From positions 930,001-994,000 of the forward strand of contig OY282353.1 of the NCBI GenBank assembly GCA_958295465.1: a stretch of DNA of 64,000 nt, written 5' to 3'. Position numbers and translations under genes: made by a program. Positions 1 to 8,965 of the stretch are shown here, piece by piece. How positions within the stretch are numbered: position 1 is the first letter of the stretch; every line of letters starts with the position of its first letter. The notes under the pieces are model-generated. The model saw only the letters and a program-made list of their open reading frames with translations, was not told the DNA's origin and did no database searches. The DNA comes from an uncultured Gammaproteobacteria bacterium. Lineage in GTDB: Bacteria; Pseudomonadota; Gammaproteobacteria; HK1.

Positions 1-2345
1 AAGAACCTGTTGTTCGTCGCCTGTGCGAGCAACATCATCGTCGCGTGCTCGGGAAGCCCGCGATCGCGTCCCTGGCGGTAGACGGCGAGCGCATGATCTT
101 CGTGGGCGCTCGCAAGCCACCGGGCATGGCGCGCCCCGGGGTCGAGCCGCACCACGCGGCCGTGCGTCACCCGCTCCGGACGCATCGAGCCGAAGAGCTC
201 GCGCTCCAGCACGCCGCCGAGCGCCTTGGCGGCTTCGGCGGTGACGTTTCCGTGGGCAAGGGCGACGATCTCCCCGCGCTCGAAGAACCGCACCGCGTAC
301 TCGCGCAGATCCTCGAGCTCCACCGTGTCGAGCGCTTCGAGCAGAGCGTCGTCGGACCAGTCCGGGTCGAGCAGCAGCTCGCGCACGTTGCTCATCGCGC
401 GGCGGAACGGCCTGCGCTCATCGACGTTTCGAAGCTGGCGGGCGTACTCCGTCTTCTCCGCCTCGAACCGCCGCGGCGGGAGCGGCAGCGTACGCAGGGT
501 CGATACGATGCGCGCGAGCAGCAGGTCCTGCTTGTCGCTCCAGCCGGAGAGACGGACGGTGATCCCCCGGCGGTGCCGGTACAGCGCATGGGTCTGCCCG
601 GCGAGCGTGGCAGGATAGGCGAACTCGTTGAGCGCATCGTTCGCCATGCGGGTGAGCAGTGCACCCAGTACCGCGTGCCGGGGTGAATCGTTGGCTATCG
701 GAGAGCGCGCCGCGAAGTAGAAATTCGTACGCGGCTGCCCGAATTCGACGTCGGCGTGATGCCACAGATCGAAGCCGGGCCGGCTGACGATCCGGGTCGG
801 CCGCGGCTCGGCCGCCCGCGCGTCGATCAGCGCGAGATCGCCGGGCACGAACGGATTCGGCTCCGGGAGCGCGAGGGTGTCGTCCGGGGCCGGGTCGCGC
901 CAGCGCGCCACGGTCCCGTCCGGGATCGGGCTCAGCCGGTATGGGGTCTCGTGGAACGGCGCGACCGAGTCGGTGGCCGCGCCCTTCGCCACCACGGACA
1001 CGAGCACACGGTCCGGGGTGAGTGCGGCGAGAAACCGCCGCTCCAGCGCGGGGTCGAAGTCGTCGAACCGGTAGGGCGCGGTCAGGACCTCGCGGATCGG
1101 ATACACGTGCAGGGCGGAGGCGAGCGAGACCGCGTGGGAACGGGCGCGGGTCTTCTCGAGAAAGCGGAAACCGATCCGCGCCATGCGGGCGAGCTCCTCG
1201 TGGTAGCGCGGCTCGATGCCCTCCTCGCGGATGAGATCGAGGTACGCGAACACCGAGGCGATGACCTCGCCGCGGTGTGCGAGCCCCGCCTCGGTGGCCC
1301 GGATGGTGATGCCGAAGGTCGCGAAGTCCGGATGTCCCATGCCCGGCCCCGCGCTCAGTCCTTCCGCCCAGCCGCGCGCCTTCAATGCCGAAAGCAGGCT
1401 GCCGCGGCCTTCGTGGCCGAGGAGATGCGAGGCGAGCGCAAGCGGCTTCGCCCGGTAGTGCGGGCGCAGAGGCGGGATCGCGAACGAGAGCGAGATGGTG
1501 CGGATCTCGCGGATCGGCTCGACGTCGAGCCACGCGGGCAGAAGTCCTTCCCGATGGAGCGGCGTGGTGATGCGCGGTGGCTCGTAGTCGCGACGCGGTA
1601 CCGCGGTGAATCGCGTCCGCACCCAGTGTTCCAGCACGTCGAGCGGCTCGCGGCCGACGACGACGAGTTTCATCAGGTGTGACGAGTAACGGCTCTCGTA
1701 GAAGTCGATCAGCTCGTCGCGGACATCGGCGCCGGGGCGGTCCGCGAGCGTCTCCGCGGTGCCGACCAGGAACCGCGAAAGCGGATGACGCGGGTGGAGG
1801 GTCTGCCTCCACGCGGCAAAGCTGCGAAGCCGGTCGCTGCGGCGCCGCGAGACGTACTCCGAGTGCACGACCTGGCGCTCGCGCTCGACGTACTCGTGGT
1901 CGAACCGGGGGGAGATGAAGAACTGGGCGAATCGGTCGAGCGCGCCTTCGAGGTGCGCGGCGTCGACGTCGAAGAAGTAGCTCGTATGGGCGAATGAGGT
2001 GGTGGCGTTGCCGGAGCCGCCGTGCTCGGTGAGAAAGCGGCCGTACTCGCCGGGGTCGGGATACTTCCCGGTGCCGAGAAACAGCATGTGTTCGAGAAAG
2101 TGCGCGAGCCCCGGCCGCTCGTCCGGATCGTTGCCGCTGCCCACCTTGACATCGAGCGCCGCCGCGGCCTGGTCGGCGCCCGGGTCGGAGACGACCAGCG
2201 CCTCGAGCCCGTTGTCGAGCATGACCGCCCGGTAGTCCCGGGTATCGGCGGGGCTGCGTTCGATCTCGACGCCGCGCGCCGGCGCGTGACCGGCCAGCAG
2301 CAGGACGAACACCGCTATGATCGGGCGAAACAACGTGGTTCGCAT
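1..2345 (-). CDS. M16 family zinc protease (pitrilysin/insulinase type), 3' end beyond window
   Basis: The frame is open from the ATG at 2345 through the window edge, at least 781 residues, so the C-terminus is missing. Residues 1-24 look like a Sec signal peptide (RTTLFRPIIAVFVLLLAG), which suggests a periplasmic enzyme. The inverted zinc motif HFLEH is at residues 82-86, and Glu163 lies 77 residues after the second His, the spacing of the third zinc ligand in pitrilysin. Downstream sequence keeps the insulinase middle-domain pattern. Established for the family: metalloendopeptidases of about 950 residues that degrade peptides inside a closed chamber. The gene runs away from the metallophosphoesterase next door. 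A substrate cannot be read from sequence. Confidence in the family is high. Confidence 0.93.
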   Translation of the reverse strand, partial: MRTTLFRPIIAVFVLLLAGHAPARGVEIERSPADTRDYRAVMLDNGLEALVVSDPGADQAAAALDVKVGSGNDPDERPGLAHFLEHMLFLGTGKYPDPGEYGRFLTEHGGSGNATTSFAHTSYFFDVDAAHLEGALDRFAQFFISPRFDHEYVERERQVVHSEYVSRRRSDRLRSFAAWRQTLHPRHPLSRFLVGTAETLADRPGADVRDELIDFYESRYSSHLMKLVVVGREPLDVLEHWVRTRFTAVPRRDYEPPRITTPLHREGLLPAWLDVEPIREIRTISLSFAIPPLRPHYRAKPLALASHLLGHEGRGSLLSALKARGWAEGLSAGPGMGHPDFATFGITIRATEAGLAHRGEVIASVFAYLDLIREEGIEPRYHEELARMARIGFRFLEKTRARSHAVSLASALHVYPIREVLTAPYRFDDFDPALERRFLAALTPDRVLVSVVAKGAATDSVAPFHETPYRLSPIPDGTVARWRDPAPDDTLALPEPNPFVPGDLALIDARAAEPRPTRIVSRPGFDLWHHADVEFGQPRTNFYFAARSPIANDSPRHAVLGALLTRMANDALNEFAYPATLAGQTHALYRHRRGITVRLSGWSDKQDLLLARIVSTLRTLPLPPRRFEAEKTEYARQLRNVDERRPFRRAMSNVRELLLDPDWSDDALLEALDTVELEDLREYAVRFFERGEIVALAHGNVTAEAAKALGGVLERELFGSMRPERVTHGRVVRLDPGARHARWLASAHEDHALAVYRQGRDRGLPEHATMMLLAQATNNRF

Positions 2346-2502
2346 GCTGGAGTCGTAGTTTCGGCTGCGCCGGCAGACCGGATTGGACCCCGGCCCGCCT
2401 CGAATGGTTCGGCGATTCGTCCCTGCCCGCGATCACCGCCCGGCGCATGGACGGGTGGCGGCGGCCAACGCAGACGCCATTTCGTGCCCCGCGGCGGTGC
2501 TC

Positions 2503-3324
2503 TCAATCTATCAGCTTTCCGTGCTCGTCGAAGAATGGGTAGGGTCCGGCGAAATCGCCGATAAAGCTCAGATGGCTGATGAGACCCGTGTCCTCCCGCC
2601 ACTGATGGAGCTGGCAGGCCGCGGGCTCGATGAAGAAGCACGGAGGACTCTTCTCGCGCAGATCGAGCGCGACATTGTGCGACGGACCCGGGGCGATGGT
2701 GGCGGTGACACCATGCCACAGGAGCTGGATTGGCCTGTGTACATGGCCGCACATGACCCTGATCACCTGCGGGTGCGATTCGATCAGCGCGCCCAGCGCT
2801 TCGCCGGCATCGCAGTTCTGGACGTCCATGTGGGCAATGCCGGTCAGGAACGGTGGATGGTGCATGAAGATGGCGGTCGGACGGTCGGGGGCCCGCGTCA
2901 GGGTCTGGTCGAGCCACTGCAGGCGTCGGGCACACACCGTCCCGCCCGGTGCACCCGGAATGGTGGTGTCAAGGCCGATCAGCCGGACCGGATAGTCCTC
3001 CACGACGTATTGCAGAAACTCCCCGTCGCTCGGCAGGTAGTCGTGGTCGGAGAAGGCACGGCGAAGATTCTCGCGATCATCGTGATTTCCGGGGATCACG
3101 TAAACGGGACATTCCAGGGGGGCGATCAGCCGCCGCAACAGACGGTATTCCTCCGGCCTCCCGAAGTCTGCGAGATCGCCGGTCATCAGCACGATGTCGG
3201 GTCTCGGATCCAGTCGGACGAGATGCCCGACACAGCGTGCCAGATTGGCCGCGGTATCCACTTTCCGATAGGCCAGTCTCCCTTCGGACTTGATATGGGT
3301 ATCGGTGATCTGTGCGATCAGCAT
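2503..3324 (-). CDS. Calcineurin-like metallophosphoesterase (CpdA/GpdQ type)
   Basis: This 273-residue cytoplasmic protein carries the dinuclear metal motifs of class III phosphodiesterases: DTH at residues 8-10, GDL near 48-50, GNHD near 79-82, the HHPP block near 154 and GHVH near 194. Length and motif order match CpdA (cAMP phosphodiesterase) and GpdQ (glycerophosphodiesterase). It lies 22 bp downstream of the ABC transporter ATPase on the same strand. Similar phosphodiesterases often accompany importers of phosphodiester or polyol substrates, so it probably hydrolyses a substrate of that transporter rather than cAMP; this is inference. ATG start at 3324. Confidence 0.88.
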   Translation of the reverse strand: MLIAQITDTHIKSEGRLAYRKVDTAANLARCVGHLVRLDPRPDIVLMTGDLADFGRPEEYRLLRRLIAPLECPVYVIPGNHDDRENLRRAFSDHDYLPSDGEFLQYVVEDYPVRLIGLDTTIPGAPGGTVCARRLQWLDQTLTRAPDRPTAIFMHHPPFLTGIAHMDVQNCDAGEALGALIESHPQVIRVMCGHVHRPIQLLWHGVTATIAPGPSHNVALDLREKSPPCFFIEPAACQLHQWREDTGLISHLSFIGDFAGPYPFFDEHGKLID

Positions 3325-3346
3325 GCCGGCATCTCGATGCTTCGTT

Positions 3347-4395
3347 TCACGGTGTCTCCCCGTCCATTGTCATCAGCGTATCCGGCCCGACGATCAATCC
3401 CACGTTCTCGCCTTCTCTGAACTCGTGCCGGTCGGAGGTCTCGACCACCAGCAACGTATCGCCGACGCCCCGGACGATCACCCGGGTGCGGTCGCCAAGG
3501 AAGAAGGCCGTTTCCACGACACCGGTCAGATGCCCGCCATCGGGCTCGGTGATCGTCAGGTTCTCCGGCCGAAACAGTACCTCGATTTCCCCCTCCCCCC
3601 TTTGCTCCAGGGAATCCGGCCGGCGGCGGTCTCGACGACTCCGTTGGAGATGACGCCGTGGACCCGGTTCATGGTGCCGATGAAATCGGCCACGAACCGG
3701 TTCGACGGCTGGAAGTAGATCTGGCGAGGCGTGCCGATCTGGGCAACCTTGCCGTGGCTCATCACCACGATGCGGTCGCCCAGCGCCATGGCTTCCGCCT
3801 GATCGTGGGTGACGTAAATTGCGGTGATGCCGAGCCTGCGCAGCAGGGCGTCGATGTCCACCCTCAAGCGTTCGCGCAGCAGCGCATCGAGCGCCGTAAG
3901 CGGCTCATCGAGAAGCAGCACGCGAGGTTGCACGGCGATGGCTCTCGCCAACGCAACCCGCTGTCGCTGTCCGCCGGAGAGCTGACCGATCTCCCGGTCT
4001 TTCAGCCCCACGATGTCCATCATCTCGAGCATTTCACGAACGCGCCGGGAGCTTTCCGCGCCGGAGACCTTCCTCACCTTCAGCCCGTAGGCGACGTTTT
4101 GCTCGACGTTCATGTTCGGAAACAGGGCATAGGATTGAAACACCATTCCGACGTTGCGCAGCTCGATCGGCACTTGCGTCACGTCTTCCCCGTTGAACAG
4201 CACACGACCGCCGGGGTCGGGACTCTCGAGTCCGGCGATGATTCGCAACGTAGTGGTCTTGCCGCAACCGGAGGGCCCCAGGAAGACCACGGTCTCGCCA
4301 TCTTCGATCTCGAGGCTCAGCGGCAACAGGGCGCGCGTGCCGTCGGCAAAGGTCTTTGCGCATTCGATCAGAGAAACGGCGGTGCCGGTGATCAT
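3347..4395 (-). CDS. ABC importer ATPase (PotA/UgpC type), frameshifted near its C-terminus
   Basis: The start chosen is the ATG at 4395 (MITGTAVSL), which overlaps a TGA in another frame. Walker A (GPSGCGKTT), the Q-loop, the LSGGQRQRV signature, Walker B (VLLLDEPLTALD) and the H-loop (VTHD) are all present, so this energises an inner-membrane importer. After about residue 262 the frame breaks in a G-rich tract at 3589-3600. The TOBE domain (VLFRPENLTI onward) continues in the next frame to a TGA at 3347-3349. The span of 1049 bp becomes 350 codons if one base is added, so a single-base deletion explains everything. It may be a homopolymer sequencing error or a real mutation. The upstream permease is itself damaged. 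Confidence 0.8.
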
Positions 4396-4973
4396 CGAAC
4401 GGCCCGCAATCCGAGACCGTGGATCCGGCCAGCGACCGGGCAGCATTCAACGCGATCCAGGTAATCAGGCCCAGCACGATGCTCAGCGCGGCGGCCATGG
4501 CAATGTTCGCGTTCAGTGTGAACTCGGTATAGATGGTCATCGGTAGAACATCGATGTCGGTCGCCAGGGTGAATGCGGTGCCGAAGGCGCCCATGGCCGT
4601 GGCGAAGCAGATGGCGCCGGATGCGATCAGGGCGGGCTTCAGGCCGGGGAGGATGACATCCTTGACGACGAGCCAGGGAGACGCCCCCAGCGAGCGGGCT
4701 GCCTCCTCCAGAGCCGGATTGAGCTTCTCCGCGGCAGCCATGATGGTGAGGACCACCCTGGGAATCGAAAAGTAGACGTAGCCCATGAACAGCCCGGCCA
4801 TGGAGTAGGCGAACACGAGCTTGTCTCCGGTGAGCGCCAGGGCCAGTTCTCCGATGAGCCCTTGCCTGCCCGCGAGCATGATGACCATGAACCCGACGAC
4901 CACTCCCGGAAACGCCAGCGGGAACGTGATCAGCGAGATCAGGATCTTTCGCCCGAAGAACCGGTTGCGCTTA
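4392..4973 (-). pseudogene. Truncated ABC importer permease (PotC-like second permease)
   Basis: The translated segment contains a clear binding-protein-dependent permease: membrane helices around FPLAFPGVVVGFMVIML and FAYSMAGLFMGYVYF, then the EAA loop (EEAARSLGASPWLVVKDVILPGL) that contacts the ATPase. The N-terminal helices, about 90 residues in intact relatives, are missing, because sequence upstream of 4974 belongs to the LacI-type regulator. At the 3' end the permease frame runs on into the ATPase gene, while a frame change would give a TGA overlapping the ATPase start as ATGA, the usual coupling in such operons. No first permease or solute-binding protein gene is present. This is a deletion remnant and the importer is probably non-functional. 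Confidence 0.72.
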
Positions 4974-6014
4974 CACTGGAGTCCCTGTCGGCGCGGTCGC
5001 CTCTCTGGGCTTGGCCCAGGACTCCCCATGACGCAGCCGATACGGCAGCGTCAGATTCTTCGCCGGTGCGCCTGCATTCAGACGCTCGAGCAGATGTTCG
5101 ACGGCGCGCATTCCCATGTCCTCGGCCGGCTGCACAACGGTCGCCAGACTCGGCGACATGCACTCGCCCACCTCGATACCGTCGAATCCGACTACGGAGA
5201 TGTCGTCCGGTATCCTCAATCCCAGGGCAGCGAATCCCCGAATGCCGGCGATGGCGAGCATGTCCGTGGAGCAGAAGAGTGCTGTCGGCCCGGGGTCGCA
5301 CGACAACAGGAAGCGACAGTGCCGCACGAGATCCCTGCTGTCGAAACCCACCTCGATGACGGGGCTCGGACGCAGCCCGCCGTCCACCAGGGCCTGTTCG
5401 TACCCTGCACGTCGCAGATTCGAGCGATCGGAGGCTTGGGAGTCTCCCGCAATCATGGCTATCCGACGGTGCCCCATCCGTACGAGCCGGCCGACGATGT
5501 CTCGCGCCGCGGCAACGTTGTCGATGGTGACGATCGAATGATCCGCGGTCCGGGCAGGATTGAACACGAGCACGAACGGGACGTGTGAGCGATCCAGGAA
5601 GTCGAGTGCCTGGCTCGTCGATTCGTCCGCCACCGTCAGTACGAGACCCTCGACGCGATTGCACAGAAGCACGTCGATGGCGGCCACCTCCTTATCCGGC
5701 AGGTAGTTCGAGGAGGTCAGCAGGATGCGGTATCCCCCGGCTTCCGCGGCGCGCTCGATTCCCTGGACGGCGTCCGCGAAAATGGGGTTCCGAAGGCTGG
5801 GCATGAGCACGCCAAGGGTGCCGCTACGCGCGGTCTTCAACCCTCGTCCGATGACGTTGGGGCGGAATCCCGTTTCCCGAATCGCTTCTCCCACCGTCTG
5901 TCGGGTCTTTTCGCTGACCGATCCCCGACCGTTCATCACCCGCGATACGGTGGCGACCGACACACCTGCCCGTCTCGCAACTTCCCGGATGGTGGGTGCC
6001 TTGCCCATCTGCAT
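4971..6014 (-). CDS. LacI family transcriptional regulator
   Basis: The protein has 347 residues from the ATG at 6014; a second ATG at 6008 is equally possible. The N-terminal helix-turn-helix and hinge are typical (PTIREVARRAGVSVATVSRV), followed by a periplasmic-binding-protein-like sugar-sensing domain ending normally around LTLPYRLRHG. LacI-type proteins repress sugar uptake or catabolic operons until an effector binds. The gene ends exactly where the truncated permease begins, so it seems fused to the importer locus by deletion. A perfect palindromic operator lies about 100 bp upstream, which suggests autoregulation. The longer open frame back to 6176 crosses the operator and is unlikely to be translated. 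Confidence 0.92.
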   Translation of the reverse strand: MQMGKAPTIREVARRAGVSVATVSRVMNGRGSVSEKTRQTVGEAIRETGFRPNVIGRGLKTARSGTLGVLMPSLRNPIFADAVQGIERAAEAGGYRILLTSSNYLPDKEVAAIDVLLCNRVEGLVLTVADESTSQALDFLDRSHVPFVLVFNPARTADHSIVTIDNVAAARDIVGRLVRMGHRRIAMIAGDSQASDRSNLRRAGYEQALVDGGLRPSPVIEVGFDSRDLVRHCRFLLSCDPGPTALFCSTDMLAIAGIRGFAALGLRIPDDISVVGFDGIEVGECMSPSLATVVQPAEDMGMRAVEHLLERLNAGAPAKNLTLPYRLRHGESWAKPREATAPTGTPV

Positions 6015-6111
6015 CGCCCTCAACCGACGAGTGGGCGGTAACGGCAATTCGAGCTGGCAGGTCCGTCCAACGAGCGTCTCATGGGGCGATCTCGCCTGAA
6101 TGACGCTAAAG

Positions 6112-6125
6112 TGTAAACGTTTACA
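6112..6125. promoter_or_regulatory. LacI-type operator palindrome
   Basis: The 14-bp perfect palindrome TGTAAACGTTTACA has the central CG and symmetric half sites typical of LacI/GalR operators. It lies 98-104 bp upstream of the two possible LacI regulator starts in an AT-richer stretch. Autorepression is the simplest reading. Confidence 0.8.
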
Positions 6126-6306
6126 AAGACAGCAATTCCCAACCTGGCCCGGAGTGCGGCGGCGCTGTGCGTGCACCGCCGCCAGTGTGGCAAGGGGTTC
6201 GTGGATTGGCTCGGAGCCACTGCCGGCAATGCCGGTATCCGCACCGCCTTCGGGTGGTCATCGACGGAAGCGATTCGACCCCCCATGACGAGCCGCCCGC
6301 GTGCGT

Positions 6307-6627
6307 TCAGGCGCTCTCCCGTGCCTTGCCCCCGAGGCACTTCGGAGACTCGGGGGCGGCGGCGGTCCGCGTCCACGCATCCTCGGTGCAGGTGTGCACC
6401 GCCAGCGCGTGCACCCCGCCGCGCAGCTCCTCGTCCACCGCCTTGAACACCATGCGGTGCTGCGCGACCCGCGGCTTGCCGGTGAAGGCGCCGGAGACGA
6501 CCACGACCTTGAAATGGGTTTCGGAGCCGGCCGGCACGTTGTGCTGCCCGCTCTCGTTCACCACCTCGAGATGCATCGGCGCCAGCGCACCGGTGAGCTT
6601 CTCGCGAAGCCGTTGCTCCATGACCAT
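6307..6627 (-). CDS. bolA: BolA family protein
   Basis: This 106-residue protein starts at the ATG at 6627 (MVMEQRLREKL). The BolA class II KH-like fold is recognisable: an N-terminal helix, then HLEVVNES, SETHFKVVVVS, the loop before RVAQHRMVF, and the C-terminal HALAVHTCTEDAW with the conserved His. BolA proteins bind monothiol glutaredoxins and iron-sulfur clusters and affect stress morphology and iron homeostasis. It lies downstream of sohB on the same strand, separated by about 240 bp. The last 15 residues are an unconserved tail. Confidence 0.9.
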   Translation of the reverse strand: MVMEQRLREKLTGALAPMHLEVVNESGQHNVPAGSETHFKVVVVSGAFTGKPRVAQHRMVFKAVDEELRGGVHALAVHTCTEDAWTRTAAAPESPKCLGGKARESA

Positions 6628-6869
6628 CGCAGCCTCCCATCCGTCGCTTCGAGACCCGGCAAGAATACGGGAACGGCCACCTCGCGGGAACCTCGCCGCG
6701 GATGCATCCGGGCCGCAGCCGAGGATTTCAATGGCCTCGGGGTCATCTCCTGCGCACGCGCGCTCGACCGCACCGGCAGCGGCCGATTCGGGAACGGCCG
6801 ATGCCGCCCGCCGAGTCCCGGTGCGGACAAGCTCCGATCGGAGATGTTTACGGGAGGTGTCTTCGACCG

Positions 6870-7904
6870 TCACAGCGACAGGCGCCGATCCCTCGCGCTC
6901 GCCCACAGCGCGGCCTCGGCGCCGCCGGTGAATACGGCCACCGCCTCCGCGAGCCGGGTCGCGAGCCGCTTCCGGGCTTCGAAGCGGACCCCGACGAGAT
7001 CGGCTCGCTCGTTCGCCGCGAGAAGATAGTCGTCGCTGGTCATGAGCTCGTCGCACAGGCCGAGATCCTTTGCCCGGCGCGCGAGCCAGTGCTCGCCGGT
7101 GGCGACCTTCTCGACGTCGAGCCCCGGGCGCTGCTCGACGACGAAGTGCTTGAAGATCGCATGGATCTCCTCGATGTCCTGCCCGAGCTTCTCGCGGTCG
7201 GCGTCGGTGTTCTCACCGAACAACGTGACCGTGCGCTTGTACTCGCCTCCCTTGAACTGCTCGAAGTCGATGCCGTGGCGATCGAGCAGGCGGTGGAAGT
7301 TCGGGATTTGCGCGAGCACCCCGATCGAGCCGAGGATGGCGAACGGCGCGGCGACGATCCGGTCGGCCACGCACGCCATCATGTAGCCGCCGCTCGCGGC
7401 GATCCTGTCCACGCTCACCGTCAGCGGGATGCCGCGTTCGCGCACCCGCATGAGCTGGGAGGCGGCAAAGCCGTGCTCATGCACCATTCCGCCGGCGTTC
7501 TCGAGCCGCACCAGCACCTCGTCCTCGGGCCGGGCGAACGCCAGCACCGCGGTCACCTCCTCGCGCAGCGAGGCCACGGCGCTCGCGCGCATGTCGCCCT
7601 TGAAGTCGAGCACGAACACCCGCGGGCGGTCCGAGCGGCCCTCCTTCTCGCGGGCCTTCGCCTCGCGCTTGCGGGCCTTGGCCGCCGCCTTGCGTTCCCT
7701 GGCGCCGAGGAAACCGCTCTCGAGGGCCTGCTTCATCTCGCGATAGCGTGCCCCCAGATCGCGGACTTCGAGCCGTTCCGGCCCGAAGCCGCCCCGGCGT
7801 CGCGCCGCAAGAGCGGCGACAAGGAGAGCCAGGGCGGCGACGGCCACGACGATGGTGAGGGTCTCGGCGAGAAACAGGCCGTACTGCAACAGATAGTCGA
7901 GCAT
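6870..7904 (-). CDS. sohB: SohB-type inner membrane peptidase (S49 family)
   Basis: At 344 residues this matches SohB length. Residues 1-35 form a signal anchor (LFLAETLTIVVAVAALALLV), followed by a charged Lys/Arg/Glu-rich linker and an S49 protease domain. The nucleophilic Ser is in AASGGYMMA and the general base Lys is probably in GGEYKRTVTLFGE, the Ser-Lys dyad of signal peptide peptidase A relatives. It acts on the periplasmic face of the inner membrane, cleaving residual signal peptides or damaged membrane proteins. ATG start at 7904. Confidence 0.93.
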   Translation of the reverse strand: MLDYLLQYGLFLAETLTIVVAVAALALLVAALAARRRGGFGPERLEVRDLGARYREMKQALESGFLGARERKAAAKARKREAKAREKEGRSDRPRVFVLDFKGDMRASAVASLREEVTAVLAFARPEDEVLVRLENAGGMVHEHGFAASQLMRVRERGIPLTVSVDRIAASGGYMMACVADRIVAAPFAILGSIGVLAQIPNFHRLLDRHGIDFEQFKGGEYKRTVTLFGENTDADREKLGQDIEEIHAIFKHFVVEQRPGLDVEKVATGEHWLARRAKDLGLCDELMTSDDYLLAANERADLVGVRFEARKRLATRLAEAVAVFTGGAEAALWASARDRRLSL

Positions 7905-8202
7905 CGTGCGATCTCCCGTGCCTGATGATCGCCGCGGATCTTGCCACGGCGCCGCCGCTGCCGCTCCGCCCCGGGGACGCCGTCATCGGGACCGCTCCGC
8001 AACCTGGAACGGATGCGGCACTCGCCGCATGCGAGGACGAACCTGCGCGAGCTACCCCTCGAGACGGCCCGCCTTGCGGCACTCGCCGCACGCGGGGCCA
8101 CGCCGGGCGGGGGCAGGCATCCGCTGTTCCTCAATCCACTCGGGAACGACGAACCGGCCGCGCCGAGCCGGGGGCGCGCATCCCCACCCGGCGACGAAGC
8201 AC

Positions 8203-8769
8203 TCAGTGGGCCGGCGCACCGCCGGGCGCGGCAGCCAGACGCAGGCCGGAGAGCGCATCGTCCGCGGTCTCCGCCGAGCGCAGGATCGCGCGCTGGTCCG
8301 GGCCGAGGTAGCCGGCATCGGTCATCTCGTCGAGAAACGCGATCAGCGAATCGTAGTAACCGTCCACGTTGAGCAGCATCGACGGCTTGGCGTGGATGCC
8401 GAGCTGGGTCCACGTCCACATCTCGAACAGCTCGTCCATCGTTCCGATACCGCCGGGAAGCGAGATGAACCCGTCGGAGAGCTTCGCCATCAGCGATTTC
8501 CGCTCCAGCATCCCGCTCACCGCGTGCAGCTCGGTGAGACCTTCGTGGAGGAATTCGCGCCGGAAGAGATCCCGCGGGATCACTCCGACCACGCGGCCTT
8601 CCGCGGCCAGCGCGGCATCCGCCAGCGCCCCCATCATGCCCCGTCCCCCGCCGCCGTAGACGAGGGTGATGCCGCTCGCCGCGATCGCCTTGCCGAGCGC
8701 GCGGGCGGACTCCAGGTACGCCGGCGCGCGACCCGCGCGCGACCCGCAAAATACGCAAATACGCTTCAT
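8203..8769 (-). CDS. LOG family protein (nucleoside 5'-monophosphate phosphoribohydrolase)
   Basis: The 188-residue protein starts at the ATG at 8769 (MKRICVFCGS), a canonical LOG family beginning. The nucleotide-binding glycine loop (VYGGGGRGMMG), the ERK segment and the signature PGGIGTMDE are intact, so the enzyme should be active. The family releases free base from nucleoside 5'-monophosphates, such as cytokinin riboside phosphates in plants; in bacteria it may serve nucleotide clean-up. The longer open frame upstream overlaps the divergent hydrolase gene and is rejected as a start. Confidence 0.92.
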   Translation of the reverse strand: MKRICVFCGSRAGRAPAYLESARALGKAIAASGITLVYGGGGRGMMGALADAALAAEGRVVGVIPRDLFRREFLHEGLTELHAVSGMLERKSLMAKLSDGFISLPGGIGTMDELFEMWTWTQLGIHAKPSMLLNVDGYYDSLIAFLDEMTDAGYLGPDQRAILRSAETADDALSGLRLAAAPGGAPAH

Positions 8770-8965
8770 GCCGGCCAAGTCTCCGTTCAATGCCGCTGGT
8801 GTGTTCCAGCCGTCGGCTCGCACGCTAAGCGCACTGCCTGCCTGAACGCAATGGCGCCCTGCGCGGACGGGCACGAATGCGTACCATCTGCGCGACGCGC
8901 CCGCATCCTGCCGCGCGCCGGCGGCGGACGGGCCGAACTCGCGAAGAAGCAGCGAGGAAGAATCG

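Noticed and set aside
418-2448. Long open minus frame of 676 codons overlapping the M16 protease
   Set aside because: Arg/Pro-rich translation without domains; the true protease frame with signal peptide and HxxEH is the other frame.
3589-3600. Programmed ribosomal frameshift in the importer ATPase
   Set aside because: The family is never expressed this way, and a one-base homopolymer deletion explains it; the neighbouring permease is also damaged.
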